DNA of 45,074 nucleotides. It comes from Pseudomonadota bacterium (lineage in GTDB: Bacteria > Pseudomonadota > Gammaproteobacteria > Burkholderiales > Burkholderiaceae_C). The stretch is from positions 1 to 45,074 of the forward strand of contig JAJZWA010000029.1 of the NCBI GenBank assembly GCA_021846965.1, in the 5' to 3' direction. Below the pieces are notes generated by a model that was given only the letters and a program-made list of their open reading frames with translations, ran no database searches and was not told where the DNA came from. A program made the translations under genes and the position numbers. Of the stretch, positions 28,332-36,878 are shown piece after piece; within the stretch, counting starts at the first letter, position 1, and every line of letters begins with the position of its first letter.

Positions 28332-31187
28332 TCACTTGGTGAGCACGAAGCCCTTGAGCTTGCCGAAGGCGGCGGCGATCAGTTCCTTCTGCTGCTCCGC
28401 GTGCTTGGCGTAGTAGCCCACCGCGGTGGAAGCCGAGGCCGGGCGTCCGGCGTAGCCCAGGCGCTGGCCTTCCTGCAGGTTCTCGTGCACGTGGTGCTGG
28501 ATGAAGAACCACGAGCCCTGGTTCTGCGGCTCGTCCTGGCACCACACGACATCGCGCAGGTTGGGGTAGCGGCGCAGTTCGGCCGCGAAGGCCTTGTGCG
28601 GGAAGGGATAGAGCTGCTCCAGGCGCACGATGGCCACGTCGTGCAGCTCGCGCTGGCGGCGCTCGGCGAGCAGGTCGTAGTACACGCGCCCGCTGCAGGC
28701 CACCACGCGCTTGACCTTGGCGTCGTCGAGCTCGTCGCGTTCGCCGAGCACGGTGTGGAAATGGCTGTTCGCCAGGTCGGCGAGCTCCGATCGCGCCTCC
28801 GGATGACGCAGCAGCGACTTCGGAGTCATGATCACCAGCGGCTTGCGGAACTGGCGGATCATCTGCCGGCGCAGCAAGTGGAAGATCTGCGCCGGATTCG
28901 TCGGCTGGCACACCTGCATATTGGTCTCGGCGCACAGCTGCAGATAGCGCTCCAGGCGCGCCGAGGAGTGCTCGGGGCCCTGGCCTTCGTAGCCATGCGG
29001 CAGCATCAGGGTCAGGCCCGAGGCACGGCCCCACTTGACTTCGCCGGCCGAGATGAACTGGTCGATCAGCACCTGCGCGCCGTTGGCGAAGTCGCCGAAC
29101 TGCGCCTCCCAGATCACCAGGGTGTTGGGGTCGGCGGTGGAGTAGCCGTACTCGAAGCCCAGCACCGCCTCCTCCGACAGGATGGAGTCGATGACCACGA
29201 AGGGAGCCTGGTCGTCCGACACGTTCTGCAGCGGAATGTAGGTGCCGGCATCCCAGCGCTCGCGCTTCTGGTCATGCAGCACCGCGTGGCGATGGCTGAA
29301 GGTGCCGCGCCCGCAATCCTCGCCCGACAGGCGCACCGGGTAGCCGTTGGCCACCAGCGAGGCGAAGGCCAGGTGCTCGCCCATGCCCCAGTCCAGGCTG
29401 AGTTCGCCGCGCCCCATGCGCGCGCGGTCGGCGACCACCTTCTCCACCAGCGTGTGCAGCTTCATGTCCGCCGGGACGGTGGTGATGCGCTCGGCCAGGC
29501 GCTTGAGCTCGGTCATCGGCAGCGAGGTGTCGGCGCTGTCGGTCCACTTGCGGTTGAGGAAGTTGCTCCAGTCGACCGCGAACTTGCTCTTGTAGTTCGA
29601 CAGCACCGGCTCGAGCGCGCGCTCGCCGTCTTCCATGGCCTGGCGGAAGCCCTGCACCATCGCGTCCGCGTCGGCATCGCTGATCACGCCCTGGCTGGCC
29701 AGGCGGTCGGCGTAGAGCTTGCGCGTGCCGGGGTGGGCGGCGATCTTCTTGTACATCAGCGGCTGGGTGACGGCCGGGGTGTCCTGCTCGTTGTGGCCCA
29801 GCTTGCGGAAGCACACGATGTCGACCACCACGTCATGCCCGAACTCCGCGCGGTAGTCCACCGCCAGCTCGCAGCACAGCGCCACGGCTTCCGGATCGTC
29901 GCCGTTGACGTGCAGCACCGGCGCCTCGATCATCTTCACCACGTCCGTGCAGTACAGCGTGGAGCGCGTGTCGCGCGGGTCGGAGGTGGTGAAGCCGATC
30001 TGGTTGTTGATGACGATGTGCAGGGTGCCGCCGGTCGAGTAGCCGCGGGTCTGCGCCAGCGCCAGGGTTTCCATGACCACGCCCTGGCCCGCGAAGGAGG
30101 CGTCGCCATGCACCAGCACCGGCAGCACCTGCTGGCCGCTCTTGTCGCCGCGACGCTCCTGGCGGGCGCGCACCGAACCCTCCACCACCGGGTTGACGAT
30201 TTCCAGGTGCGAGGGGTTGAAGGCCAGGGACAGGTGGATCGGGCCGGACGGGGTCGACACGTCGCTGGAGAAGCCCTGGTGATACTTCACGTCGCCCGAG
30301 GGCAGGTCGGAGGCGTGCTTGCCCTCGAATTCGTCGAACAGGTCCTTGGGGCGCTTGCCCAGGGTGTTTACCAGCACGTTCAGGCGACCGCGGTGCGCCA
30401 TGCCGATGATCACTTCCTGCGCTCCGCGCTCGGCACCGCGCTGGATGGTCTCGTCCATGCCGACGATGAAACTCTCTCCGCCTTCCAGCGAGAAGCGCTT
30501 CTGGCCCACGTAGCGCGTGGCCAGGTAGCGCTCCAGCCCTTCGGCCGCGGTCAGCTTTTCCAGGATGTCGCGCTTCTTCTCGGCGCTCAGGCTGGGGCGC
30601 GTGCGGATGCTCTCCAGGCGCTGCTGCCACCAGCGCTTCTGGCCCTGGTCGCTGAGGTACATGAACTCGGCGCCGATCGAGCCGCAGTAGGTTTCGTGCA
30701 GGTTGTTGATGAGCTCGCGCAGCGTCATCGTCTCCTGGCCGAAATAGGTGTTGCTGACGTTGAAGCTGGTTTCCAGGTCGGCGTCGGTGAAGCCGTAGAA
30801 GGAGGGCTCCAGGTCGGGAATCTGGGGACGCTCGGCCCGCTTGAGCGGGTCCAGGTCCGCCCAGCGCACGCCGACGTTGCGGTAGGCGGCGATCAGTTGC
30901 TGCGCGGCAACGCGCTTGCGCGAGAGCTCGACGTCGGCGCCGACCTGGATCGCGCGCGCCGGCCCGCTGCGGGCGCGCTGCGCGAAGGCCGACACCACCG
31001 GGGCGTGGGGGATGTCGCGGGAATTGCTGCCGTCCACCGCCGGCACGTGCTGCAGCGCGTCGAAATAGTCGCGCCAGTGATCGGGCACGGCTCCCGGGTT
31101 GGACAGGTAGGTTTCGTACAGCTCCTCGACATAGGGAGCGTTGCCGCCGAACAGGTAGGAGTTCGCGCGCTGCTGCTGGATGGTCAT
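28332..31187 (-). CDS. sucA: 2-oxoglutarate dehydrogenase E1 component
   Basis: A 951-residue thiamine-diphosphate enzyme that decarboxylates 2-oxoglutarate and succinylates the lipoyl arm of SucB in the TCA cycle. The N-terminal YLFGGNAPYVEELYETYLSN, the ThDP region (HGDASFAGQGVVMET, LGHNEQDTPAVTQPLMY) and the C-terminal SGRVYYDLLAERR, QDEPQNQGSW segments are characteristic. Full length. The ATG at 31187 (MTIQQQRANS) is chosen, since the frame upstream of it is not conserved-looking. A candidate promoter lies 114-142 bp upstream. First gene of sucA-sucB-lpdA. Confidence 0.97.
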   Translation of the reverse strand: MTIQQQRANSYLFGGNAPYVEELYETYLSNPGAVPDHWRDYFDALQHVPAVDGSNSRDIPHAPVVSAFAQRARSGPARAIQVGADVELSRKRVAAQQLIAAYRNVGVRWADLDPLKRAERPQIPDLEPSFYGFTDADLETSFNVSNTYFGQETMTLRELINNLHETYCGSIGAEFMYLSDQGQKRWWQQRLESIRTRPSLSAEKKRDILEKLTAAEGLERYLATRYVGQKRFSLEGGESFIVGMDETIQRGAERGAQEVIIGMAHRGRLNVLVNTLGKRPKDLFDEFEGKHASDLPSGDVKYHQGFSSDVSTPSGPIHLSLAFNPSHLEIVNPVVEGSVRARQERRGDKSGQQVLPVLVHGDASFAGQGVVMETLALAQTRGYSTGGTLHIVINNQIGFTTSDPRDTRSTLYCTDVVKMIEAPVLHVNGDDPEAVALCCELAVDYRAEFGHDVVVDIVCFRKLGHNEQDTPAVTQPLMYKKIAAHPGTRKLYADRLASQGVISDADADAMVQGFRQAMEDGERALEPVLSNYKSKFAVDWSNFLNRKWTDSADTSLPMTELKRLAERITTVPADMKLHTLVEKVVADRARMGRGELSLDWGMGEHLAFASLVANGYPVRLSGEDCGRGTFSHRHAVLHDQKRERWDAGTYIPLQNVSDDQAPFVVIDSILSEEAVLGFEYGYSTADPNTLVIWEAQFGDFANGAQVLIDQFISAGEVKWGRASGLTLMLPHGYEGQGPEHSSARLERYLQLCAETNMQVCQPTNPAQIFHLLRRQMIRQFRKPLVIMTPKSLLRHPEARSELADLANSHFHTVLGERDELDDAKVKRVVACSGRVYYDLLAERRQRELHDVAIVRLEQLYPFPHKAFAAELRRYPNLRDVVWCQDEPQNQGSWFFIQHHVHENLQEGQRLGYAGRPASASTAVGYYAKHAEQQKELIAAAFGKLKGFVLTK

Positions 31188-31300
31188 GGTGAGCTCACTG
31201 GGACGCCGGGTCTGCCGGCAGGGAGTGGGTGAAACACCATGCGCGCGCCCGGGTACCCCGCGCACGCGCACAGCGGTCCGATGACACTGAACCGGATCAC

Positions 31301-31329
31301 ACTTTAGCAGTGCTTTTGACGCGACGCAA
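31301..31329 (-). promoter_or_regulatory. Candidate promoter of the sucA-sucB-lpdA operon
   Basis: On the minus strand TTGCGT (31324-31329) and TAAAGT (31301-31306) are spaced by 17 bp, in an AT-richer patch between the sox terminator and sucA. The match is moderate. The rest of 31188-31300 holds nothing recognisable. Confidence 0.45.
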
Positions 31330-31364
31330 AAAGCTGCATCATGGTGCCGGCGCACGAAAACAAA

Positions 31365-31400
31365 TAAAAACGGGCCGAATTTGCATTCGGCCCGTTTTTA
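31365..31400. terminator. Strong bidirectional terminator at the end of the sox operon
   Basis: A perfect 16-bp stem (31365-31380 with 31385-31400) with loop TTGC, including runs of five A and five T at its ends and further A/T beyond. It lies 61 bp after the soxB stop and insulates the sox operon from the sucA promoter. Confidence 0.96.
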
Positions 31401-31460
31401 TTTTGGATCTCTGCAGTATTTACAGGATTTTTACCATTTGCAGGTGTTGCGAATCCGACC

Positions 31461-33185
31461 TCAGGCCGCCAGGCCCGCGTTGCCCTTGACCCCGATCAGG
31501 CGCGGCTGGTTGGGCTTGAGGGGCTTGATGCTGGGGTTGTGCTTGAGGTACTCCTCCACCACCTCCCAGATCGGCGGATTGCTCTTCTGGGCCGAGGCCT
31601 GCTGCACCGGCGCCCAGCCCGCCACCTTGTAGGTCTTGTTGGGGTCGATGGGCTTGCCGCCCAGGCGCATGTCCTGGATGCGGCTGCCCTGCTTCTGGCC
31701 CGGCTCGCAGGCATAGGTCAGCGCGCCCACGCGCACCATGTCGCCGCCCTGCTGATAGTAGGGATCCGGGTTGAACAGGTTGTCGCAGACGTCCTCCATC
31801 ACCGCCTTCACGGTGGCGCCGGTCATGTCGGTGAGGGTGCAGTAGGGGTAGGTGATGGCCAGCTGGGTCATCAACGCCTCGCGGGTGATGGGCTCGCCCG
31901 GCAACAGGCTGCCGCCCCAGCGGAAGCCCGGGGAGAAGGCCAGGTCGCCACCGCGCACCGCCAGCATCGCGTCCAGCACCAGCTGATCCCAGGTCCCGTT
32001 GAAGTTGCCGCGACGGTAGAGCACGCCCTCGGTGTGCGCCAGCACCTCGGTGAGCTTGGACTCGTAGGGCGCGCGCACCTTCTTGATCAGCGCCTCCATG
32101 TCCGGGTCGGCAGGCAGCAGGTTGGAGAACACCGGCAGCAGGCGGTACTTGTATCCCACCATCTTGCCGCCGCGCACGTCGAAGTCCATGACGGCGAGGA
32201 ACTTGCCATGCGAGCCCGCGTTGGTCACCAGGGTCATGCCGCCGGAGGGCCGGCGCACTTCCACGGCTACCGCCTCGCCGTCGTGGGTGTGACCGCCGAA
32301 GATGCAGTCGATGCCCTCGACCATGCCGGCCATCTTGCGATCCACGTCCATGCCGTTGTGGGACAGCACGACCACCAGTTGCGCGCCCTTGGCCCGGACT
32401 TCCTTGACCACCTTCTGCATGTGGTCCGTATCGATGCCGAAAGTCCAGTCCGGGGTCAGGTAGGCGGGATTGGCGATGGGGGTGTACGGGAAGGCCTGGC
32501 CGATCACGGCCACCTGCACCCCGTTCATCTGCTTCATCGTGTAGTAGGGGAACACGGGATCGCCGAAATCGGCGGTCTTCACGTTCTGCGCGACGAAATC
32601 GATGCGCCCCTTGAAATCCTTGGCCAGCACCTGCTTGACCCGGTCCTGGCCATAGGTGAACTCCCAGTGCGCGGTCATCACGTCCACGCCGAGCTGCAGC
32701 TGGGCCTCGATCATGTCCTGGCCCTCGGTCCACAGCGACAGCGCCGTGCCTTGCCAGGTGTCGCCGCCGTCGAGCAGCAGCGCGCCCGGGCGCGCCGCCT
32801 TCAGGCGCTTGACCAGCGTGGCCAGGTGGGCGTAGCCGCCCATCTTGCCGTACTGCTTGGCCGCGCGCTCGAAATCCAGGTAGGTGAAGGCGTAGGACTC
32901 GCGCGAATCAGGCTTGAATCCCACGCGCTTGAGGTAGTCCGCCCCCACCAGGTGCGGCAGGTGCCCGCTCATCGAGCCGACACCGATGTTCACGCTGGGT
33001 TCGCGGAAGTACAGCGGCTGCAGGTGCGCATGGCTGTCGGTCATGTGCAGGAAGTGCACATTGCCGCTGACCGGCGGGCTGTACAGCGCGTCGACCTCGG
33101 CGGCGCTGGCCTCGCGCATCAGGGGAAAACCGCTGGCGCCGGCTGCGGCCAGCACACTCAGGAATTCGCGGCGGGTAATGCTCAT
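31461..33185 (-). CDS. soxB: Thiosulfohydrolase SoxB
   Basis: A 574-residue dimanganese enzyme that hydrolyses the sulfonate from S-thiosulfonate bound to SoxYZ and releases sulfate in the periplasm. It begins with a twin-arginine signal (MSITRREFLSVLAAAGASG). Metallophosphatase motifs are present: HMTDSHAHL, LLDGGDTWQGT, VLSHNGMD and FGGHTHDGE, and the SoxB-specific AHWEFTYG replaces the usual GNHE. It is the last gene of the operon, separated from soxX by 97 bp holding a terminator-like hairpin. GAGGA precedes the ATG. Full length. Confidence 0.97.
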   Translation of the reverse strand: MSITRREFLSVLAAAGASGFPLMREASAAEVDALYSPPVSGNVHFLHMTDSHAHLQPLYFREPSVNIGVGSMSGHLPHLVGADYLKRVGFKPDSRESYAFTYLDFERAAKQYGKMGGYAHLATLVKRLKAARPGALLLDGGDTWQGTALSLWTEGQDMIEAQLQLGVDVMTAHWEFTYGQDRVKQVLAKDFKGRIDFVAQNVKTADFGDPVFPYYTMKQMNGVQVAVIGQAFPYTPIANPAYLTPDWTFGIDTDHMQKVVKEVRAKGAQLVVVLSHNGMDVDRKMAGMVEGIDCIFGGHTHDGEAVAVEVRRPSGGMTLVTNAGSHGKFLAVMDFDVRGGKMVGYKYRLLPVFSNLLPADPDMEALIKKVRAPYESKLTEVLAHTEGVLYRRGNFNGTWDQLVLDAMLAVRGGDLAFSPGFRWGGSLLPGEPITREALMTQLAITYPYCTLTDMTGATVKAVMEDVCDNLFNPDPYYQQGGDMVRVGALTYACEPGQKQGSRIQDMRLGGKPIDPNKTYKVAGWAPVQQASAQKSNPPIWEVVEEYLKHNPSIKPLKPNQPRLIGVKGNAGLAA

Positions 33186-33204
33186 GATGACGGATCCTCG
33201 ACGT

Positions 33205-33235
33205 AAAAATGCCCGCCGATGCAGCGTGGCGGGCA
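33205..33235 (-). terminator. Intra-operon terminator/attenuator between soxX and soxB
   Basis: On the minus strand a perfect 8-bp stem TGCCCGCC/GGCGGGCA (33210-33217 with 33228-33235, 10-base loop) is followed directly by five T (33205-33209). This is a textbook rho-independent terminator placed inside the sox operon, 25 bp upstream of the soxB start codon. Confidence 0.8.
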
Positions 33236-33282
33236 GCGCGGCACGACCGGGCCGCGCGAGGCGGCACCGGATCTGGGAAAAC

Positions 33283-33933
33283 CTACTTGTTGACCGGAGA
33301 GTTCGGATCCATCAGCAGGGCCATCACGTCCTTCATCTGCTGCTCGGTCAGGATCTTGTGCGCTCCGAAAGGCGGCATGTAGCTGCAGGCGTTGAAGGCC
33401 TCGGAGTTGTAGATGCGGGCCCAGGTGTACTTCAGGATCGCCTCGCTGTCGCCGCGCAGCTTCGCGTAGTGGTAGAGCTCGGGGCCGATGTTGCCCTGCG
33501 AAGGATCGTTGGCGATCATCTTGTGGCAGGCCAGGCAGTTGCCCCCGTTGGGGCTGCCCGGCTTGTCGCTCCACTGCATGCCCTTGCCGTTCTCGGCGAT
33601 CTTCAGGCCTTCCTTCCAGTCGCCCAGGTACTTGCCGTCGGCCGGGTACACCACCCCCGCCTGCGCCTTGGACTCGATCTCCTTGGCCACGCCATCGGGC
33701 ATCTTCTGCCCGAGGTAGGCGTACTTGGAGCATTCGTACTGCGACTGCGTCTGCTGCAGGCGCGAGACCTTGGCCTGGCCCTTGTCGGCGAAGTCGTGCT
33801 TGAGAATGTCCTGGAAGGACGCGGTGGCGAAGGGATTGCCGCCGGGGCCGGCGGCCTCCTGCTTGGCGCCGGCGCAGCCCGCCAGCACGGCGGCCCCCAG
33901 CGCTGCCGACACAATGAGTGCTAGTTTGTTCAT
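33283..33933 (-). CDS. soxX: Sulfur-oxidation cytochrome SoxX (with lipoprotein signal)
   Basis: A 216-residue monohaem cytochrome c that pairs with SoxA; SoxAX oxidatively couples thiosulfate to the carrier SoxYZ. The haem site is CLACH (133-137) and the distal methionine is in SYMPPFG (Met186). Cys68 and Cys183 could form a disulfide. The protein begins MNKLALIVSAALGAAVLAGC, a clear lipobox with Cys20 as the lipidation site, so SoxX is probably a lipoprotein; many SoxX are soluble. It belongs to the longer SoxX type. CAGGAG precedes the ATG, 13 bp after the soxA stop. Confidence 0.94.
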   Translation of the reverse strand: MNKLALIVSAALGAAVLAGCAGAKQEAAGPGGNPFATASFQDILKHDFADKGQAKVSRLQQTQSQYECSKYAYLGQKMPDGVAKEIESKAQAGVVYPADGKYLGDWKEGLKIAENGKGMQWSDKPGSPNGGNCLACHKMIANDPSQGNIGPELYHYAKLRGDSEAILKYTWARIYNSEAFNACSYMPPFGAHKILTEQQMKDVMALLMDPNSPVNK

Positions 33934-33946
33934 GTCGTCTCCTGGC

Positions 33947-34789
33947 TCAGCGCTTGAAGGTCGGCGTGTGCAGCGTGGCTCCGTTGGAATTCACGCCCAT
34001 GTACTCGATCAGGTCGATGACCGCGTTGGAGGTGAACTTCGGCGCCGGCCAGCGTTGCTGGCGCTCGCAGGCCAGCATGCGCCACTCCAGCGTGCGCGCC
34101 ACGCCCTGCGAGTTCGGGTAGGCGGGCCATGTGGCGTAGGAGCCGGCCGCCTCCGCGTTGGTCAGGTTGGGAAGCGCGGAGATCTTGATGCGCTTGCCGC
34201 TCTCGGAGTGGCAGGCGGCGCAGGAGAAGCTGAAGGGTCCCGCGCGGTAGAAGAACAGCTTCTTGCCGTTCTCGTAGGCCTGGAGCTCCTGCGGGGTGCC
34301 CTGCGGAATCGCGATCTTCATGCCGTCGGACTCATGCGCGACGTACATCGCGATGTTCTCCAGCGGCGAGGCGTTGCCGCCTTCCTTGGCGAAGTGGTCC
34401 TTGTCGGCCTGCATGGGCGTCAGGCCCTGCAGGGTCTCCATGCAGGTCACGAGGCGCGACTCCAGGTCCTGCACGCGGCCGGTGTCGGCGAAGTAGCGAG
34501 GCAGCTGGGCATAGGCGCCCTTGACCACGCCCGGGCCCAGGCCCAGGTCGCAGCGTTCCAGCGAGGCATGCTTCGGGCCCGCCTTCTCGGACCAGAGCTT
34601 CTTGCCATCGTCGATGTTGAAATCGGCGGGATTGCCGCCCATCTCGTTCATCATCTGCAGGTAGGCATTGCCTTCCTGCGTGACCGAATCGGCCTGGGCT
34701 TGCGTGGCGTTGCCGGCCATCAGCATCAGGACGGGCATCGTGATTGCGGCCAGCGCGGCCTTCTTCTTGCTGGATAGTCGCTGTTTCAT
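33947..34789 (-). CDS. soxA: Sulfur-oxidation cytochrome SoxA, single-haem type
   Basis: A 280-residue c-type cytochrome, catalytic subunit of SoxAX. A Sec signal (residues 1-33, cut near AQA) precedes the mature chain. Only one haem motif is present, CAACH (190-194). At the place of the N-terminal haem of two-haem SoxA there are Cys80 and Cys116, which probably form a disulfide. The active-site cysteine persulfide ligand is Cys241 in MLACERQQRWP. Good ribosome-binding site (GAGGAGA). Between soxZ and soxX; 69 bp after soxZ. Confidence 0.95.
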   Translation of the reverse strand: MKQRLSSKKKAALAAITMPVLMLMAGNATQAQADSVTQEGNAYLQMMNEMGGNPADFNIDDGKKLWSEKAGPKHASLERCDLGLGPGVVKGAYAQLPRYFADTGRVQDLESRLVTCMETLQGLTPMQADKDHFAKEGGNASPLENIAMYVAHESDGMKIAIPQGTPQELQAYENGKKLFFYRAGPFSFSCAACHSESGKRIKISALPNLTNAEAAGSYATWPAYPNSQGVARTLEWRMLACERQQRWPAPKFTSNAVIDLIEYMGVNSNGATLHTPTFKR

Positions 34790-34826
34790 GGTCTCCTCGC
34801 GAACGGTTCGTGCTGCATGGAACTCA

Positions 34827-34850
34827 GGGGGCCCACCGACCCGGGCCCCC
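34827..34850 (-). other. Stem-loop between soxZ and soxA
   Basis: GGGGGCCC (34827-34834) pairs perfectly with GGGCCCCC (34843-34850), loop of 8 bases. There is no T run, so it is more likely an mRNA-processing or stability element that could set unequal levels of SoxYZ and SoxAX. Confidence 0.45.
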
Positions 34851-34858
34851 CGAGGCGA

Positions 34859-35170
34859 TCACGAAACCGTGGTGCTTCCGGTCTGCGTTTCGCCCTTGTT
34901 GTCCAGCCAGGTCACGGAGACGGTGTCTCCGGACTTGCCGCCCTTGAAGCTGAACTCCAGGAACGGGTTCTTGGACACGGCAATTCCCCAGTCGCAGTGC
35001 AGCACCTCGGTGTCGCCGTGCTTGCACACCACGGTCTGGATGAAGTGGGCGGGGATGATCTTGCCATCCGGGCCCTTCAGCAGGCCGGTGTCCTCGGGGT
35101 GGGTCATCAGCACGCGGACGACGACGGTGTCGCCGTCGAGGCTGGCGCGCATGCGCATCATGTTGGGCAT
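34859..35170 (-). CDS. soxZ: Thiosulfate oxidation carrier complex protein SoxZ
   Basis: A 103-residue all-beta protein without a signal peptide, as usual: SoxZ is exported together with SoxY by the latter's Tat signal. It shows the family segments MRMRASLDGDTVVVRVLMTH (with HPEDTGLLK) and PFLEFSFKGGKSGDTVSVTW. SoxYZ carries the sulfur intermediates between SoxAX, SoxB and SoxCD. CGGAG precedes the ATG; it is 54 bp after soxY. Confidence 0.96.
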   Translation of the reverse strand: MPNMMRMRASLDGDTVVVRVLMTHPEDTGLLKGPDGKIIPAHFIQTVVCKHGDTEVLHCDWGIAVSKNPFLEFSFKGGKSGDTVSVTWLDNKGETQTGSTTVS

Positions 35171-35224
35171 TTCAAACTCCGGTGAATGTTCGATGGAAAT
35201 CGGGGACTCTGCGGGCTCGCGGGC

Positions 35225-35698
35225 TCAGCCGCCGCAACCGCCCAGCGTGACCTTGATTTCCTTCTTGCTGTACAGCAGCTTGTCGCCCACCTTGGCGACG
35301 GCGTAGACGTCCGAGGTCTGCGCCATCTTGATGCGGGTGGCCACGCTGGGCACCGCGCCGTTCTTCAGATGGAAGGTGGCCGCCAGCGCATTGGGGTTCT
35401 TCTCCACCACGATGCCCAGCATGGTCACGCCGGCGGCGGTGGACTTGATGCCCACCGGCACCACCGCGCCGTTCTCGGCGATGTCCGGACCGATGATCGA
35501 CACTTCGGTGCTCGGGGTCGCGGTCGCGCCCATGGCCTTGGCCACCTCATCCAGCGACTTCACCGAGAACTCCTGGGCGTTCCAGCCCGGGGCATCGGCG
35601 GCCTGCGCTACCGAGGGCACAAGGCCGGCCGTGGCGGCCAGGCCGGCGACGGTCGCACCAGCACCGAGCTGCATGACCTGACGACGAGACTGATTCAT
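35225..35698 (-). CDS. soxY: Thiosulfate oxidation carrier protein SoxY
   Basis: A 157-residue sulfur carrier. The N-terminus MNQSRRQVMQLGAGATVAG is a twin-arginine signal ending near AQA-AD. The C-terminus GGCGG holds the cysteine to which thiosulfate is covalently linked, complete and at the very end as required for access to its partners. The ATG at 35698 has GAGGAG nine bases upstream; the frame continues upstream but lacks a signal. It follows soxD by 79 bp and precedes soxZ. Confidence 0.97.
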   Translation of the reverse strand: MNQSRRQVMQLGAGATVAGLAATAGLVPSVAQAADAPGWNAQEFSVKSLDEVAKAMGATATPSTEVSIIGPDIAENGAVVPVGIKSTAAGVTMLGIVVEKNPNALAATFHLKNGAVPSVATRIKMAQTSDVYAVAKVGDKLLYSKKEIKVTLGGCGG

Positions 35699-35777
35699 TT
35701 GCAAAAACTCCTCACTGAGACATTGAGTGATGTGCGCGCCCGCGAGCTCAGCAGCGCGAACCGATGCAACTACTGAA

Positions 35778-36878
35778 CTACTGCTTTGCTCCATCCACCA
35801 GCCAGGTCGCGATCATCTTCGCATCACCCTCGCTGATACTTTGCGGGGGCATCGGGATACTCCCCCATGTGCCAGAACCGCCCTTGATGATGCGCTGGGT
35901 CAATTCTGCCACCTCCGTCTGCTTCCCCGCGTATTTCTTCGCCACCTCGGCATAGCCGGGGCCTACGACCTTGTTCGCTCCCATGGCGTGACAGGCGATG
36001 CAGCCATGCTCCTTGAGCAGCGAGACGACCTTGGCGTTCGGGTCGGAAGCCGCGGCCTGCTTGGCCGCCGCTGCCTTCTCGAGCTCGGCCTTGCTGAGCG
36101 TCACCTGGCCGCGGATCGGACCCCACTGGCGATACTGATCCTGCAGGTTGCCCCAGGTATTCATCGCATACTCGGGGATCGAACTCGCCACGACCGGCTT
36201 GGGAGCGCAGTTTTTCATGCACTCGACCGCGTGGATATCCGGGATACCCCCGTTACCCAGCACCTTACCCGAGGCCAGTACCACCTTGCCCCCCGGCCAC
36301 ATGCCGTGGTTCCAGGTCATTCCGTTGCGATTGGGCAATTGATCCTGCACCTGCTGCACGTTCTGACGAGTCAGCACGAAGTTGGCCGGAACGATGTTGG
36401 CCAGGTTCAGCAGGTAGTCGACCAGCGAGTAGGTCTCGTCCCAGCTCAGCGTGTCCGGCGAGGTCCACGGCATGGCGCGGTGGATGTAGTCGAACAGGGT
36501 CGACAGGGTCGACAGACGCTCCAGCGAGGTACCGATGCCCTCGGAGGGGTTGGCCAGCTTGGACACCCAGCCGGTCTTCATCTCCTCCTTCGTGGCCTGG
36601 AAGGCCCCCACCAGCGGCGGGAACACGGCGTTGGAGTCGGCAAAGTCCCCGTGGCAGGACGCGCACTTGGCTTCCCACAGCTTGGTGCCCTCGGCCACCG
36701 TGCCCTTGCCGTCCGGCAGGCCCTTGAAATCCGGGCGCACGTCGATGTTCCAGGCATGGATCTCCGCGGGCGTTGCGGCACGCCCCAGCGAGGCCCCGGG
36801 ATTGGCTCCCCACGCAGCCGAGACCGCTGCGGCCAGCGCGGCCGCGACCGCTGCTTTACGAATGGGCGAGTTGAACAT
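35778..36878 (-). CDS. soxD: SoxD-type dihaem cytochrome c, electron acceptor of sulfane dehydrogenase
   Basis: A 366-residue periplasmic protein with a Sec signal (about residues 1-24, cut at AWG-AN or nearby) and two haem c motifs, CASCH (72-76) and CIACH (293-297). Between them is a SoxD-like region with NRNGMTWNHGMWPGG and a Cys220/Cys224 pair. It should take electrons from SoxC, which oxidises the sulfane sulfur on SoxY. The ATG at 36878 (MFNSPIRK) is preferred because GGAG lies at proper distance; it overlaps the end of soxC by 23 bp, so translation is coupled. Confidence 0.93.
   Translation of the reverse strand: MFNSPIRKAAVAAALAAAVSAAWGANPGASLGRAATPAEIHAWNIDVRPDFKGLPDGKGTVAEGTKLWEAKCASCHGDFADSNAVFPPLVGAFQATKEEMKTGWVSKLANPSEGIGTSLERLSTLSTLFDYIHRAMPWTSPDTLSWDETYSLVDYLLNLANIVPANFVLTRQNVQQVQDQLPNRNGMTWNHGMWPGGKVVLASGKVLGNGGIPDIHAVECMKNCAPKPVVASSIPEYAMNTWGNLQDQYRQWGPIRGQVTLSKAELEKAAAAKQAAASDPNAKVVSLLKEHGCIACHAMGANKVVGPGYAEVAKKYAGKQTEVAELTQRIIKGGSGTWGSIPMPPQSISEGDAKMIATWLVDGAKQ

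Noticed and set aside
28401..31232. A long plus-strand open frame antisense to sucA
   Set aside because: Shadow frame; rich in His, Val, Gln and Arg as expected for the complement of a GC-rich gene, with no recognisable domain.
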